Notes: generated by a model from the letters alone, not told the origin. DNA of 64,000 bases from Tiliqua scincoides (GCF_035046505.1 NC_089821.1:2886001-2950000); one strand, 5' to 3'; shown: positions 9,408 through 21,446, numbered from the stretch's first letter. Translations and numbers: made by a program.

Positions 9408-11961
9408 CAGGGGTGTCAAACTCGTTTCATACCAAGGGCTGAATAGCATTCATGGTGCCTGCTGAGGGCCGGAAATGATGTCATTAGGCAGGAAATTTCA
9501 TTAAACAGGTCATCACCAAAAATAAGCACTTTTTCTCACTTAGGAACTCATTAACTGCAAACGACAGAAGAGAAAATACACAAATCTTGATCATATTGGA
9601 GGCTGCTTAAAACAACAGTAATAGAGGCCCAGCAGAGTTGTATACCGCAAAGAAAGAAGGGTTCTACTAAATCCAGGAGAGTGCCCGCATGGCTAACCAG
9701 CCAAGTTAGAGAGGCTGTGAAGGGCAAGGAAGCTTCCTTCCGTAAATGGAAGTCTTGCCCTAATGAAGAGAATAAAAAGGAACATAAACTGTGGCAAAAG
9801 AAATGTAAGAAGGTGATAGGGGAGGCCAAGCGAGACTATGAGGAACGCATGGCCAGCAACATTAAGGGGAATAATAAAAGCTTCTTCAAATATGTTAGAA
9901 GCAGGAAACCCGCCAGAGAAGCGGTTGGCCCTCTGGATGGTGAGGGAGGGAAAGGGGAGATAAAAGGAGACTTAGAGATGGCAGAGAAATTAAATGAGTT
10001 CTTTGCATCTGTCTTCAAGGCAGAAGACCTCGGGCAGATACCGCTGCCCGAACGGCCCCTCCTAACCGAGGAGTTAAGTCAGATAGAGGTTAAAAGAGAA
10101 GATGTTTCAGACCTCATTGATAAATTAAAGATCAATAAGTCACCGGGCCCTGATGGCATACACCCAAGGGTTATTAAGGAATTGAAGAATGAAGTTGCAG
10201 ATCTCTTGACTAAGGTATGCAACTTGTCCCTCAAAACAGCCATGGTGCCAGAAGATTGGAGGATAGCAAATGTCACGCCTATTTTTAAAAAGGGAAAGAG
10301 GGGGGACCCGGGAAACTATAGGCCGGTCAGCCTAACATCTATACCGGGTAAGATGGTGGAATGCCTCATCAAAGATAGGATCTCAAAACACATAGACGAA
10401 CAGGCCTTGCTGAGGGAGAGTCAGCATGGCTTCTGTAAGGGTAAGTCTTGCCTCACGAACCTTATAGAATTCTTTGAAAAGGTCAACAGGCATGTGGATG
10501 CGGGAGAACCCGTGGACATTATATATCTGGACTTTCAGAAGGCGTTTGACACGGTCCCTCACCAAAGGCTACTGAAAAAACTCCACAGTCAGGGAATTAG
10601 AGGACAGGTCCTCTCGTGGATTGAGAACTGGTTGGAGGCCAGGAAGCAGAGAGTGGGTGTCAATGGGCAATTTTCACAATGGAGAGAGGTGAAAAGCGGT
10701 GTGCCCCAAGGATCTGTCCTGGGACCGGTGCTTTTCAACCTCTTCATAAATGACCTGGAGACAGGGGTGAGCAGTGAAGTGGCTAAGTTTGCAGACGACA
10801 CCAAACTTTTCCGAGTGGTAAAGACCAGAAGTGATTGTGAGGAGCTCCAGAAGGATCTCTCCAGACTGGCAGAATGGGCAGCAAAATGGCAGATGCGCTT
10901 CAATGTCAGTAAGTGTAAAGTCATGCACATTGGGGCAAAAAATCAAAACTTTAGATATAGGCTGATGGGTTCTGAGCTGTCTGTGACAGATCAGGAGAGA
11001 GATCTTGGGGTGGTGGTGGACAGGTCGATGAAAGTGTCGACCCAATGTGCGGCGGCAGTGAAGAAGGCCAATTCTATGCTTGGGATCATTAGGAAGGGTA
11101 TTGAGAACAAAACGGTTAGTATTATAATGCCGTTGTACAAATCGATGGTAAGGCCACACCTGGAGTATTGTGTCCAGTTCTGGTCGCCGCATCTCAAAAA
11201 AGACATAGTGGAAATGGAAAAGGTGCAAAAGAGAGCGACTAAGATGATTACGGGGCTGGGGCACCTTCCTTATGAGGAAAGGCTACGGCGTTTGGGCCTC
11301 TTCAGCCTAGAAAAGAGACGCTTGAGGGGGGACATGATTGAGACATACAAAATTATGCAGGGGATGGACAGAGTGGATAGGGAGATGCTCTTTACATTCT
11401 CACATAATACCAGAACCAGGGGACATCCACTAAAATTGAGTGTTGGGCGGGTTAGGACAGACAAAAGAAAATATTTCTTTACTCAGCGCGTGGTCGGTCT
11501 GTGGAACTCCTTGCCACAGGATGTGGTGCTGGCGTCTAGCCTAGACGCCTTTAAAAGGGGATTGGACGAGTTTCTGGAGGAAAAATCCATTATGGGGTAC
11601 AAGCCATGATGTGTATGCGCAACCTCCTGATTATAGGAATGGGTTAAGTCAGAATGCCAGATGTAGGGGAGGGCACCAGGATGAGGTCTCTTGTTATCTG
11701 GTGTGCTCCCTGGGGCATTTGGTGGGCCGCTGTGAGATACAGGAAGCTGGACTAGATGGGCCTATGGCCTGATCCAGTGGGGCTGTTCTTATGTTCTTAT
11801 GTTCTTATATTTCAAGATATGGGAGAGCCCAATTTTCATGCGGGCTGCCCTTTCAGCAGCAGTAACACCTCAGCACTGCTCAGCAGCTGAGAGCCTGAGG
11901 ACCGGATAAAAAGCTTCCACGGGCCACATCCGGCCCCCAGGCCTTATGTTTGACACCCCTG
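9408..11961. mobile_element. Non-autonomous hAT element split by a CR1
   Basis: The ends are CAGGGGTGTCAAACTC and its inverse GTTTGACACCCCTG. The flanking 8-mers CTTTATTC (9400-9407) and CCGTATTC (11962-11969) agree at 6 of 8 positions. Without the CR1 at about 9599-11808 it is about 350 bp and matches the inverted copy at 48815-49176. Confidence 0.8.
9599..11808 (+). mobile_element. Young 5'-truncated CR1 LINE with open ORF2 frame
   Basis: A frame is open from the truncation point (about 9600) to the stop at 11607-11609, roughly 670 codons. It covers the linker after the lost endonuclease (AWLTSQVREAV), the reverse transcriptase palm ([36 protein letters not shown], and FADDTKLF at 10788-10811) and the C-terminal part (HPLKLSVGRVRTDKRKYFF). 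The 3' UTR ends in (GTTCTTAT)n. The endonuclease and first ORF are missing, so it is dead on arrival. The absence of stops indicates recent insertion. The element lies inside the hAT element at 9408-11961. Confidence 0.9.
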
Positions 11962-11969
11962 CCGTATTC

Positions 11970-12474
11970 CATTTGGAGGTAGATTAGTAGAGCTGAATGG
12001 GGATCAGTGGAGGGAGGCACACTGGTGACAGCTGCCACCTTTTGATTTCAAGCATCCTAGAATGTGGGCAGGGCCAGGGGGAGGCACTGGGGCAGACCAT
12101 GCAAGGAAGCAGGTATCCAAACAATTCTCACCAGTGCTGCTGACCACCTTCTTGCTTGGCCACTGCCAGCCTTGGCCCCTTCAGCTCAACAGAGCGCATG
12201 AAGGGCAGGAACCACATGTGTTTCTCTGTTCTCTTGTACACAGCAGCATGTGAAATGATGGTTCTGGTGTGAGCTGCCCCATTTTGCGCATGCGCTGTAA
12301 TTGAAAATACCTTTTTGAACCTTTTCTCCCCTCTTTGAATTATGCTGTATTCAGACTGGTTTCCTAGCCTCAGAAACAGGCTGGGAGTATGAGTGTGAAA
12401 TCCAAGAAGTAGATCCGAATCTGAGTGATTTAGTAGCTGCTGCAGAGGAGTGCTACTCATTGCCACCAATATCT
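11970..12474. other. No gene seen; unclassified sequence
   Basis: About 500 bp between two CR1 loci with no recognised feature. Confidence 0.35.
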
Positions 12475-14512
12475 GAGTTAAGTCAGATAGAGGTTAAAAG
12501 AGAAGATGTTTCAGACCTCATTGATAAGTTAAAGATCAATAAGTCACCGGGCCCTGATGGCATACACCCAAGGGTTATTAAGGAATTGAAGAATGAAGTT
12601 GCAGATCTCTTGACTAAGGTATGCAACTTGTCCCTCAAAATGGCCACAGTGCCAGAAGATTGGAGGATAGCAAATGTCACGCCTATTTTTAAAAAGGGAA
12701 AGAGGGGGGACCTGGGAAACTATAGGCCGGTCAGCCTAACATTCATACCGGGTAAGATGGTGGAATGCCTCATCAAAGATAGGATCTCAAAACACATAGA
12801 CGAACAGGCCTTGCTGAGGGAGAGTCAGCATGGCTTCTGTAAGGGTAAGTCTTGCCTCACGAACCTTATAGAATTCTTTGAAAAGGTCAACAGGCATGTG
12901 GATGTGGGAGAACCCGTGGACATTATCTATCTGGACTTTCAGAAGACTTTCGACACGGTCCCTCACCAAAGGCTATTGAAAAAACTACACAGTCAAGGAA
13001 TTAGAGGACAGGTCCTCTCATGGACGGAGAACTGGTTGGAGGCCAGGAAGCAGAGAGTGGGTGTCAATGGGCAATTTTCACAATGGAGAGAGGTGAAAAG
13101 CGCTGTGCCCCAAGGATCTGTCCTGGGACCGGTGCTTTTCAACCACTTTATAAATGACCTGGAGACAAGGTTGAACAGTGAGGTGGCTAAGTTTGCAGAC
13201 GACACCAAACTTTTCCGAGTGGTGAACACCAGAAGTGATTGTGAGGAGCTCCAGAAGAATCTACTGAATCTATCCAAAGGCTACTGAAAAAACTCCACAG
13301 TCAGGGAATTAGAGGGCAGGTCCTCTCGTGGATTGAGAACTGGTTGGAGGCCAGGAAGCAGAGAGTGGGTGTCAATGGGCAATTTTCACAATGGAGAGAA
13401 GTGAAAAGCGGTGTGCCCCAAGGATCTGTCCTGGGACCGGTGCTTTTCAACCTCTTCATAAATGACCTGGAGACAGGGGTGAGCAGTGAAGTGGCTAAGT
13501 TTGCAGACGACACCAAACTTTTCTGAGTGGTGAAGACCAGAAGTGATTGTGAGGAGCTCCAGAAGGATCTCTCCAGACTGGCAGAATGGGCAGCAAAATG
13601 GCAGATGCGCTTCAATGTCAGTAAGTGTAAAGTCATGCACATTGGGGCAAAAAATCAAAACTTTAGATATAGGCTGATGGGTTCTGAGCTGTCTGTGACA
13701 GATCAGGAGAGAGATCTTGGGGTGGTGGTGTACAGGTCGATGAAAGTGTTGACCCAATGTGCGGCGGCAATGAAGAAGGCCAATTCTATGCTTGGGATCA
13801 TTAGGAAGGGTATTGAGAACAAAATGGCTAGTATTATAATGCCGTTGTACAAATCGATGGTAAGGCCACACCTGGAGTATTGTGTCCAGTTCTGGTCGCT
13901 GCATCTCAAAAAAGACATAGTGGAAATGGAAAAGGTGCAAAAGAGAGTGACTAAGATGATTACGGGGCTGGGGCACCTTCCTTTCGAGGAAAGGCTACAG
14001 CGTTTGGGCCTCTTCAACCTAGAAAAGAGACGCCTGAGGGGGGACATGATTGAGACATACAAAATTATGCAGGGGATGGACAGAGTGGATAGGGAGATGC
14101 TCTTTACACTCTCACATAATACCAGAACCAGGGGACATCCACTAAAATTGAGTGTTGGGCGGGTTAGGACAGACAAAAGAAAATATTTCTTTACTCAGCG
14201 TGTGGTCGGTCTGTGGAACTCCTTGCCACAGGATGTGGTGATGGCGTCTAGCCTGGACGCCTTTAAAAGGGGATTTGACAAGTTTCTGGAGGAAAAATCC
14301 TTTATGGGGTACAAGCCATGATGTGTATGCGCAACCTCCTGATTTTAGAAATGGGCTATGTCAGAATTGCGTTGCAAAGGAGGGCACCAGGATGAGGTCT
14401 CTTGTTATCTGGTGTGCTCCCTGGGGCATTTGGTCGGCCGCTGTGAGATACAGGAAGCTGGACTAGATGGGCCTATGGCCTGATCCAGTGGAGCTGTTCT
14501 TATGTTCTTAAT
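12475..14512 (+). mobile_element. Chimeric CR1 LINE with internal 300-bp repeat
   Basis: Segment A (12475-13262) matches 10072-10858 of the neighbouring CR1 and stops abruptly in the RT. After about 10 filler bases, segment B (13273-14512) restarts about 300 bp earlier in CR1 coordinates ('ccaaaggctactgaaaaaac') and continues to the 3' end. Segments A and B differ by substitutions in their overlap, so they seem to come from different source RNAs. Segment B has an in-frame stop just after the FADDTKLF box (13524-13526). Confidence 0.85.
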
Positions 14513-14539
14513 TCTTTCCTACGTGCATGATCTATGTAT

Positions 14540-15225
14540 GAAAATGATTTATTTATTAAAAGGGTTTACATTCCACTTTTCCATTAAAAAATGTTCAGGG
14601 CTTTGCTCATCATTAAAAGACTACAAAATAACAATAAAAATAGCAGCTAAATGAAGACATAAAACAAGGACATAGGTAGCAGACCAAGCTATTTAATGAT
14701 AAAACCATTAAAAGAACAAACCACAGCTGACCGGACATCCTAACCAGTATCCAAATCCTAACCAGTTTCCTGCACAGTGATGATGGCAGTGTTGCCTCCA
14801 CTGTATCCTACAGCAGAGTTTTGGTTGCTGGAAGACTGCTCAGAGTAAGGGGACATTTGACCCTTTGCCTCCATTACCCCTCTCCCCACTTGGTTTCACC
14901 CCCTGCTCCAGTGGGCCTTGCATGTCTGCCAATGCAAGAGGGAGTTCTCAGCTTTTTTAACATCTTTCTTTTAACATCTTTTAATGTTACATTTGGTTTT
15001 TTTACAGGCTTCGGACTTTTATAAAATTACTGCTGTTGCTCTTTTTATTCTATTTAATGTCTGATTGCTGTTTTTTAAGATGCTACTCATTGGGAAAGGT
15101 TTTTGATGTTTTGATTTGCTTTAGTGTTTTTAATTGTGTTTTTATGTCTTTGTATTTTTATTCATTGATGTGAGCCGCCTTGGATCCCTTCTGGGAGAAA
15201 GGTGGGATAAAAATAAAGAGGGAGG
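14540..15225. mobile_element. L2-type LINE 3' tails (two, opposed)
   Basis: 14540-14780 reads as a minus-strand AT-rich tail. 14990-15225 ends 'gtgagccgccttggatccc...gggataaaaataaag', the + strand terminus of L2-type LINEs. No coding part is recognised. Confidence 0.45.
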
Positions 15226-15496
15226 GTTCTGACCTTCCAGCCAGCACTCTGGCAGCTAACATTGCTGGACTGCATTTTACAGCTACTTACACCAGCAAAA
15301 CATGCTTTCCACAGGAAGAGCAGCCCAAAAGGATTGGGCAGTAGGGACCACTCCACAGGCCAAAGCTTCACTAAAGAGGAGGGAGGGGAGAGACAGACCT
15401 TCCTTCCCTGGAAATTCCATAGCTAAAATGTCACATATCAGTAAGCGGTTCATTGGAGCTGATGCATCGACGCATGCATTGACGCATAGAACTGAT

Positions 15497-16041
15497 GCCT
15501 CCGACGCATCTTCGGCATCACCTGGCAGGACAAAGTTCCAAACAACACAGTCCTGGAACATGCTGGAATCCCTAGCATGTATGCACTGCTGAAACAGAGA
15601 TGCCTGCATTGGCTCGGTCATGTCGTGAGAATGGATGATGGCCGGATCCCAAAGGATCTCCTCTATGGAGAACTCGTGCAAGGAAAGCGCCCTACAGGTA
15701 GACCACAGCTGTGATACAAGGACATCTGCAAGAGGGATCTGAAGGCCTTAGGAGTGGACCTCAACAGGTGGGAAATCCTGGCCTCTGAGCGGCCCGCTTG
15801 GAGGCAGGCTGTGCAGCATGGCCTTTCCCAGTTTGAAGAGACACTTGGCCAACAGTCTGAGGCTAAGAGGCAAAGAAGGAAGGCCCATAGCCAGGGAGAC
15901 AGACCAGGGACAGACTGCACTTGCTCCTGGTGTGGAAAGGATTGTCACTCCTGAATCGGCGTTTTCAGCCACACTAGACGCTGTTCCATAACCACCATTC
16001 AGAGCGCGATACCAGAGTCTTTCGAGACTGAAGGTTGCCAA
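15497..16041 (+). mobile_element. Zinc-finger LINE, 3' end
   Basis: The C-terminal part of a non-LTR retrotransposon: PSMYALLKQR, LGHVVRMDDG, LLYGELVQGKRPTGRPQL, then KDICKRDLKALGVDL and a terminal C-x2-C-x12-H-x3-C finger. A TGA near 15712 interrupts the frame (RYKD region), and another stop lies in the finger segment. The 3' UTR ends 'ctttcgagactgaaggttgcca'. I cannot assign the clade. The endonuclease start of the related copy at 25095 (LGTWNVRTM) is RTE-like. Confidence 0.8.
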
Positions 16042-16262
16042 CATGTACCAACATGTTCCAGAGCTGATGCACTTGAGTTTTGTTTTCTCCCAAATAGAAG
16101 CAGGAGAAACAATCTGTATTAGGAAGGGCAGGCCCCTGTGAGGTGGACCAAGAGACTATATAAAGCAGTTCATGTATATGGCTTTGGGGTTTGCTACTAA
16201 AGTTGAGTTTAAGATGTAGAAACCACTGTCATTCCTTCAAGGACACAGAGAGATTCACGCAA

Positions 16263-17090
16263 GAACATAAGAACATCCCCACTGGATCAGGCCATAGGCC
16301 CATCTAGTCCAGCTTCCTGTATCTCACAGCGGCCCCACCAAATGCCCCAGGGAGCACACCTGATAACAAGAGACCTGCATCCTGGTGCCCTCCCTTGCAT
16401 CTGACATAGCCCATTTCTAAAATCAGGAGGCTGCACATACACATCATGGCTTGTAACCCGTAATGGATTTTTCCTCCAGAATCTTGTCCAATCCCCGTTT
16501 AAAAGGCATCCAGGCCAGATGCTGTCACCACATCCTGTGGCAAGGAGTTCCACAGATCAACCTCAAGCTGAGTAAAGAAATATTTTCTTTTGTCTGTCCT
16601 AACTCTCCCAACACTCAATTTTAGTGGATGTCCCCTGGTTCTGGTGTTATGTGAGAGTGTAAAGAGCATCTCTTTATCCACTTTATCCTTCCCATGTATA
16701 ATTTTTTATGTCTCAACCATGTCCCCCGTCAGGCGCCTCTTTTCTTTGCTGAAGTGGCCCAAACGCCATAGTCTTTCCTCATAAGGAAGGTGCCCCAGCC
16801 CAGTAATCATCTTAGTCGCTCTCTTTTGCACCTTTTCCATCTCCACTATGTCCTTTTTAAGACGTGGTGACCAGAACTGGACGCAATACTCCAGGTGTGG
16901 CCTTACCATCGATTTGTATAATGGCATTATAATATTAGCTGATTGTTCTCAATACCTTTTCTAATGATGCCAAGGATAGAATTGGCCTTCTTTACTGCCC
17001 CTGCACATTGGGTCGACACTTTTATAGACCTGTCCACCATCAGCCCAAGAACTCTCTCCTGATCTGTCACAGACAGCTGTGACGTAAGCA
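16263..17090 (-). mobile_element. CR1 LINE 3' fragment, minus strand
   Basis: It begins with the CR1 terminus ('aagaacataagaacatccccact') and reads backward through the C-terminal coding region ([32 protein letters not shown]) to the region before the RT. It is diverged from the young copies. Confidence 0.85.
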
Positions 17091-17141
17091 AGAAAGGAAG
17101 CAATCTGGGGGAAAAGAAAAACCAGAAACCACCTATGTATA

Positions 17142-17146
<5 letters not shown>

Positions 17147-17221
<75 letters not shown>
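17147..17221. repeat. (TA)n microsatellite, mariner target
   Basis: A nearly pure TA run of about 70 bp. It directly abuts the mariner, whose TA target preference fits. Confidence 0.95.
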
Positions 17222-17223
<2 letters not shown>

Positions 17224-17225
<2 letters not shown>

Positions 17226-18520
17226 AGGGTCGCCCAGAAAGTAATGCACCACATTTTTTTTCTTCAACAATTATTTATTGAGCACAATGAAACTTACACA
17301 CAAGAAAGAATGATGTTTCTTCTACACTCCCTATTTTTCCACGTAATCTCTGTCCAGTTCTATGGCCTTCCTCCAGCGAGACACAAGGGCATGTATGCCC
17401 TGTTGGTACCGCTCCTTGTTCTGGTCTCGAAGCCATTTCTGCACTGTGCGAATCACCTCTTCGTCATCCTCAAAATGTCTTCCGCGAATGGCATCCTTTA
17501 ATGGCCCAAACAAGTGGGAGTCCGAGGGAGCTAGGTCAGGGCTGTAGGGTGGATGGGGTAACACAGTCCAACCCTGTTTAGTGATGTGTTCCGAAGTCCT
17601 CAAACTTGTGTGAGGCCGAGCGTTATCATGTTGAATCAAACATTCACCTGGGTTGTTATGGCGCCTAAGTCGCTGGAAGCGCTTCTTGAGTTTGGTTAAT
17701 GTCATCACATAAGCTTCAGAATTAATGGTGCTGCCTCTTGGCATCACATCAATGAGTTTGACGCCCTCACAGTCCCAAAACACAGTGATCATGACCTTAC
17801 CGGCGGAAGCAGTTGCTTTGAATTTTTTCTTCTGTGGAGATTGAGGATGACGCCATTCCATCGACTGTCGTTTTGTTTCGGGCTCAAAATGGTGAACCCA
17901 GGTTTCATCACTTGTCACAAACCTGGACAAGAACGCTTCCCCCTCATCTTCAAAATGTTTCAGCAACTCAGAAGAAATGTTTTTTCTGAGAGATTTGTGG
18001 TCCACTGTAAGACAGCGTGGAACCCATCGTGCACACACTTTTGAGTAATCAAGAGCACGGATGATTGCATCCACACTTCCTTTGCTGATTGACAGCTTCA
18101 GCGCCAACTGCCTAGTCGTTATGCGTCGGTCCTCGCGAATGAGCACATCAGCAAGCTGTGTCTTGTCAGGTGTGACAGCCATGGATGGCCGCCCCGAACG
18201 CTGCAAATCTTGGAGCTCTGCCGAACCGCCTTCTAATGGCCTCACCCTCTGTGCCCAGCGACTAACCGTACTTCTGTCGACTGCAGATTCTCCATAAACT
18301 GTACACAAACGTTTGTGAATGTTCCCAACAGTTTCTTTCTCCGCAGTGAGAAATTCAATGACGACACGCTGCTTGTAACATACATCACTTACAGACGCCA
18401 AAAGAAACCAAAAATTTGTGTGCGCACTCCTGAAAATTCAAATAATGTATATCTATAAAGTTTCGCATTCGTACCATTACTATAGGCTGAGAAAAAAAAT
18501 GTGGTGCATTACGACCCTCA
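17224..18520 (-). mobile_element. Mariner DNA transposon, near complete (1297 bp)
   Basis: The element is flanked by TA at 17222-17223 and 18521-18522. The left terminal inverted repeat begins TGAGGGTCGCCCAGAAAG and continues TAATGCACCACA. The right one, read inward, is TGAGGGTCG directly followed by TAATGCACCACA, so it lacks about 9 bp. The transposase fills most of the element on the minus strand. The length is typical of mariners. Confidence 0.95.
17331..18401 (-). CDS. Mariner transposase, DD34D (start codon lost)
   Basis: A 356-codon frame without internal stops, the usual mariner length, encoding a cut-and-paste transposase. An N-terminal paired helix-turn-helix region (about 1-110: CYKQRVVIEFL, RSTVSRWAQR, LALKLSISKGSV) precedes the catalytic core. 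Acidic residues: D165 in SDETWVHHF, D259 in QHDNARPHT, and D294 in the PYSPDLAPSDSHLF motif, with 34 residues between the last two. That spacing defines the mariner branch of Tc1/mariner. The motif has S where Y is usual. The codon aligned with the expected first Met reads TTG, and no ATG lies between it and the upstream stop. The next Met is residue 74, which would delete much of the DNA-binding region. Function is therefore doubtful despite the clean frame. Confidence 0.92.
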   Translation of the reverse strand: MASVSDVCYKQRVVIEFLTAEKETVGNIHKRLCTVYGESAVDRSTVSRWAQRVRPLEGGSAELQDLQRSGRPSMAVTPDKTQLADVLIREDRRITTRQLALKLSISKGSVDAIIRALDYSKVCARWVPRCLTVDHKSLRKNISSELLKHFEDEGEAFLSRFVTSDETWVHHFEPETKRQSMEWRHPQSPQKKKFKATASAGKVMITVFWDCEGVKLIDVMPRGSTINSEAYVMTLTKLKKRFQRLRRHNNPGECLIQHDNARPHTSLRTSEHITKQGWTVLPHPPYSPDLAPSDSHLFGPLKDAIRGRHFEDDEEVIRTVQKWLRDQNKERYQQGIHALVSRWRKAIELDRDYVEK

Positions 18521-18639
18521 TATGTATGTATGTATGTCGTCACTTTCTGTGGGGGAGAAAGGGTTTCTGAGGGCCTCTTCCTCAAACACAGTCTTGGGCA
18601 TATTTAGAATCATGCACTGCATAACTGAGAGGCCTCTAG

Positions 18640-18910
18640 AGCAGAGGTCTCTAAACCTTTTGGTGGAAGGGCCGCATCAAATATCTGGCACAGTGTCGAG
18701 GGCGGGAAAACAAAATTAAATATAAAATTTAAATAATTACTTTGGAGATGGAACTTAGACAAATGAATAAATGAATGGCTCAAATGTCCAGGACTTCTCC
18801 AAGCATGAACATAGCCCAAGAAATAAAGCACACGCTTAAATGGACTCCTATCCCCCCTCCTAACAAGCACAACTCTGGTTGTGTTTGTTCAAGTGGGCCA
18901 GAGGCTCTCA
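18640..18910. mobile_element. hAT-like MITE, one end recognised
   Basis: The segment 'gcagaggtctctaaacc...ggaagggccgcatc' resembles the left end and interior of the intact element at 52537-53001. Its right end is not clear. Confidence 0.45.
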
Positions 18911-19659
18911 GGGGATCAGAGGTTGGCCGATGACTAGACAGAGGCTGTTGGGTTAGGCGATGAGCAAAGCCTGCTGAGTAAGATAAAGTGCAGTGAAATG
19001 CTGGCACCCGAAGCGACCCAAGATAGCGAAGAGATGGAATGAAAACACGAGCCAGGCAGATGTCCACCACCAAGCTGCATTTACAAATATATAAGCAGCA
19101 GCCGGTCTCACAGCAGCGAAACAGCAATTACAGATCTTCAGCAACTCCAACACAGATTCACACTCTTCCAAAAAAACTCCTCACAATGACCCACGCGGTA
19201 CTTCCTCTGACCAATCAGGTAAGGGATGACCTCATCCCCATTACCTCATCCTCTCGTGACTGCATTACCTCATCCTCCCAGGATGCCTTGGCCCCTTTCC
19301 CATTGACTTGAATTGGGGCTGCAAAGTCACTGTGACCCAGTCACTTTTGGTCAGTCCAGGGTCACATGGCACACTTTCCTTCTGCCTTACTTTGGCCATG
19401 GGCTTCCATCTAGATACCGGCCCCAGGCTTTCAGGCCTTGCCATGTTCAGGCAGCAAATTTCCTCAGGCTGTGTCTCAATACCCTGACAGAGGCTCGCCA
19501 CGGGCTGCATCTGCTCTAGAGGAACTAACAGAGGGGAAGGTCCCATTGTGCATCAGAGCAGCACATAACATATACCCTGGATGGAGCCTCATCATGGGGG
19601 CGGGGGGCTTCCAGACAAAGACAGAACTAGAAGACCACTTTTTGAGGTGAGTGGGGACA
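18911..19659. other. No gene seen; unclassified sequence
   Basis: No recognised repeat terminus. The short open frames on both strands have no family resemblance. Confidence 0.35.
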
Positions 19660-19667
19660 CTCTAGGC

Positions 19668-19896
19668 CAGTGATTTTCAACCTTTTTCATCTCAAGGCAC
19701 ACTGACAAGGTACTAAAATTGTCAAGGCACACCATCAGTTTTTTGACAATTGACAAGGCACACCATGCTGTTGGTGGGGAGCTCACATCCCCATTGGCCC
19801 TATTAACAAATGAACCCCCCCCCAAACTCTTGCGGCACACCTGCAGAACATTCGCGGCACACCAGTGTGCCACGGCACAGTGGTTGAAAATGGCTG
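19668..19896. mobile_element. hAT MITE with exact 8-bp TSD
   Basis: The ends are CAGTGATTTTCAACC and the inverse GGTTGAAAATGGCTG. The flanks CTCTAGGC at 19660-19667 and 19897-19904 are identical. The interior repeats 'aaggcacac'. There is no coding capacity. Confidence 0.9.
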
Positions 19897-20185
19897 CTCT
19901 AGGCACCCTGGTTTCAAAATGTCAGCTGATCTCTCCAGACACATTACACATCATCACTCCTCTATCCTGACAAGGAACCCAGCCTTAGAGAGATCTCCAA
20001 AAGCATCCCTGCCTTGGGAACAGAGGCTGACCACAAAAATCACCATCGTACCAAAAGAGGGGGTGCTACCCAGAGCAATGATTGCGATGGTAGGTGACGG
20101 ATTGCAGAGGTGCAGGAAGTGATGACTCTGCACCATTGGCAAACAATTGTTTTACATCTCAGTCTAACTGCAACAAGTCTATGTG

Positions 20186-20245
20186 TGTTTACTCAGAAGT
20201 AAGTCCAGTTTTGTTCAATGGAGCTTATTCCTAGTTGGTGTGCAT
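20186..20245. repeat. Short AAGTAAG palindromic repeat
   Basis: 'actcagaagtaagtcc...ggagcttattcctag' is one copy of a ~75-bp palindromic family also seen at 40668, 42108, 43580 and 58095. Confidence 0.5.
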
Positions 20246-21212
20246 GAGTTCGCACTGCCAGCTACTTGCCAACTTTGCAGGAAATTGTACATCTGAGGGG
20301 ACGGAGGGGGGGTGCTGAAAGGTGATTAAAACTGTTTGTGCACTCACAAGCAGTAGCCTGATTCTAGCACTGGCAGCATGCAGTACCACTCTGCTGGTGA
20401 GGGAGCTGATGGCCTCCTGGTCATGTTGCAACCTAAACAGCAAAGAGACAAACACTTGTCTCTTTGTTGGCTCTCTGTTGCTTTGGCTGCAATAAACTGA
20501 CGTGGTTTCCGTTCTGGAAGTTGTTAAACGGAAGAGGGAAGCCCCATTCAGCTGAGGGAAGATTCTGCCAACCCTTATGATGAGGTGCAAAGGGCTTAGC
20601 AGTCGCTAGTCAGCCCTCATTCCCTCCCTTTCCTAGGCCTTTGCTTCCTATGTTTGGGGGAAAAAAAACTCCTTGGATTGCATGGGGATTTTGCAACAGC
20701 ACCAGAGCATAATCATCAAAAACTGCTGTTGCTTTAGCATGGGGGATGGTGACAGGTTCTGCTTAATGAAGAAGGAAGCATCTTTTTTGCCCACCAGCCC
20801 CATTGTCTATGTAGCAAGTTGGCAACAGGGCATATCTGCCTCTCATGGTGTGCATCTACTGTGGACAACTGAACAAGATTTCTGTCAGGCTTTGAAGCAA
20901 GATCTCAATAATATTTGTTTAACAATATGAGCTGTCTTTTGGGGAGTTACATGTAAACCAAACCCAGGTTTTCTTCTTTAGGGGGCAAGGGAATGGTAAA
21001 TGGGAATGTTTGACAGGTATGATTTAAAACTGAAATTCTGGTTCATTTCTCTGATGATTTCTCAGTAAGTGAGACTGGAAATGTGTTTGTTATTCCTGAA
21101 ACCAAGATAGAAAACAAGAGCAGAAAGGTGTATGGAGTGATTTAAAGACAAGGAAAATAGAATAAGAGACAGAAAATGGATGGAGAAAATAAAGGTGATG
21201 AGGGCTGGCACC

Positions 21213-21216
<4 letters not shown>
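20246..21216. other. No gene seen; unclassified sequence
   Basis: About 1 kb without a supported exon or recognised repeat. Confidence 0.35.
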
Positions 21217-21249
<33 letters not shown>

Positions 21250-21446
21250 GAACAGCCCACTGGATCAGGCCACAGGCCCATCTAGTCCAGCTTCCTGTAT
21301 CTCACAGCGGCCCACCAAATGCCCCAGGGAGCACACCAGATAACAAGAGACCTCATCCTGGTGCCCTCCCTTGCATCTGGCATTCTGACATAACCCATTT
21401 CTAAAATCAGGAGGTTGCGCATACACATCATGGCTTGTACCCCATA

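Noticed and set aside
13301-13976. Minus-strand open frames over CR1 copies (113-196 codons), also at 10589-11264
   Set aside because: They are antisense shadows of the CR1 reverse transcriptase frame, recurring at the same position in each CR1 copy.
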